Shown one piece after another: positions 63,453-64,000 of a stretch of 64,000 bases of DNA. Every line of letters begins with the position of its first letter. Positions within the stretch are counted from its first letter, which is position 1. The stretch comes from Oxyruncus cristatus (Eukaryota > Chordata > Aves > Passeriformes > Cotingidae), in assembly GCA_013399855.1 (NCBI GenBank), contig VXAY01004334.1, forward strand, positions 186,001 through 250,000, read 5' to 3'. Under the pieces are notes generated by a model that did no database searches, had not been told where the DNA came from, and saw nothing but the letters and a program-made list of their open reading frames with translations. The position numbers were made by a program, and so were the translations under genes.

Positions 63453-64000
63453 TAAGATATTCTTCTGGATTGATATCCGATGTCTCCGATGTCAAAAAAA
63501 AATCTTCAGTTTTAGTGCTAATACTGTAAGTATTGGCAAACTCTGTGCTTGACCATTTTACATCACGTCAATTAACTTGATCCTGTCAGATACATCAAGA
63601 AGAAATTATTTAATTTTTCAATTAAATCAGAATTCAATATATGGACATAATTCTATATATTACACACAACTATAGTATTTAATTTCTGGTTTTCAGCTTT
63701 GACTAGTACATTACTTCTCATTTGGATCACAAGAAGACAATTTCCCCAAATTAGCACAGCTTCACCAAAACACAGAAGAAAAACAAAGAAACAGATTTAA
63801 AGATACCAAGGTCACTCTTCCTTATGTTCCTTGGCCACACACTGCTTCTGAATCCCTTACACCAGCAGAGCTGACAAAAATATTCTGCTTAGCTTCTCAT
63901 TAAGCAAATTACCACTATCGGTTTACAAAGCCTTTTTCAGCTAGAGAACCAACCTCTACGTTTGTTCATATCTTTTTTCTTTGCTGCAGCCATATTTAAA
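63453..64000. other. Non-coding AT-rich sequence to window end
   Basis: No gene or repeat seen apart from a short A run at 63,494-63,502. Confidence 0.7.

Noticed and set aside
1..64000. Bacterial or phage-like features (operons, CRISPR, Shine-Dalgarno sites, defence systems)
   Set aside because: Composition, CR1 elements, homopolymers and lack of long ORFs show a vertebrate nuclear genome; no regularly spaced repeat array was seen.

Overview
This window looks like vertebrate, most probably avian, non-coding DNA. It is AT-rich with few CpG. It has no densely packed open frames, no operon-like layout and no long ORF (the longest open frames are about 130 codons, with in-frame stops everywhere else). 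It carries several 5'-truncated LINE fragments whose 3' ends match the CR1 (chicken repeat 1) pattern: phrases such as 'ttggaccagatggccc', 'cccttccaacct' and 'attctgtgattct'. CR1 is the dominant LINE of birds and is also found in turtles and crocodilians. The 63 kb copy resembles the CR1-J type common in Neoaves. That family call is from memory, not from a search.

I cannot support any protein-coding gene, tRNA, rRNA or CRISPR array. The window is best read as a gene desert or the inside of a very long intron. Layout: 1-12 kb is plain AT-rich sequence with a 22-T tract at 1.7 kb and a pyrimidine-rich patch at 6.3-6.6 kb. A CR1 3' end lies at 12.0-12.2 kb. From 12 to 38 kb there is unique sequence with simple repeats, small perfect palindromes and a somewhat GC-richer block at 31.1-32.5 kb. 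A second CR1 lies at 38.1-38.3 kb. From 38 to 48 kb there is unique sequence with several stretches that look like conserved regulatory DNA, ending in an assembly gap (63 Ns, 47,921-47,983). A short CR1 tail at 49.4 kb is followed by an unusual GC-rich, CpG-containing block at 49.6-49.9 kb. A perfect 158-bp tandem duplication sits at 57.2-57.5 kb. An old, degraded antisense CR1-like fragment is at 62.1 kb and a fresher antisense CR1 at 63.2-63.5 kb.

No genes can be shown to work together here. The items most worth checking are the perfect 158-bp tandem duplication, the GC-rich block at 49.6 kb, an open reading frame that runs into the assembly gap, two exon-like open segments with good splice signals (14.45 and 62.4 kb), and about a dozen candidate conserved non-coding elements picked by eye. 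I did not find a convincing undescribed biological system.
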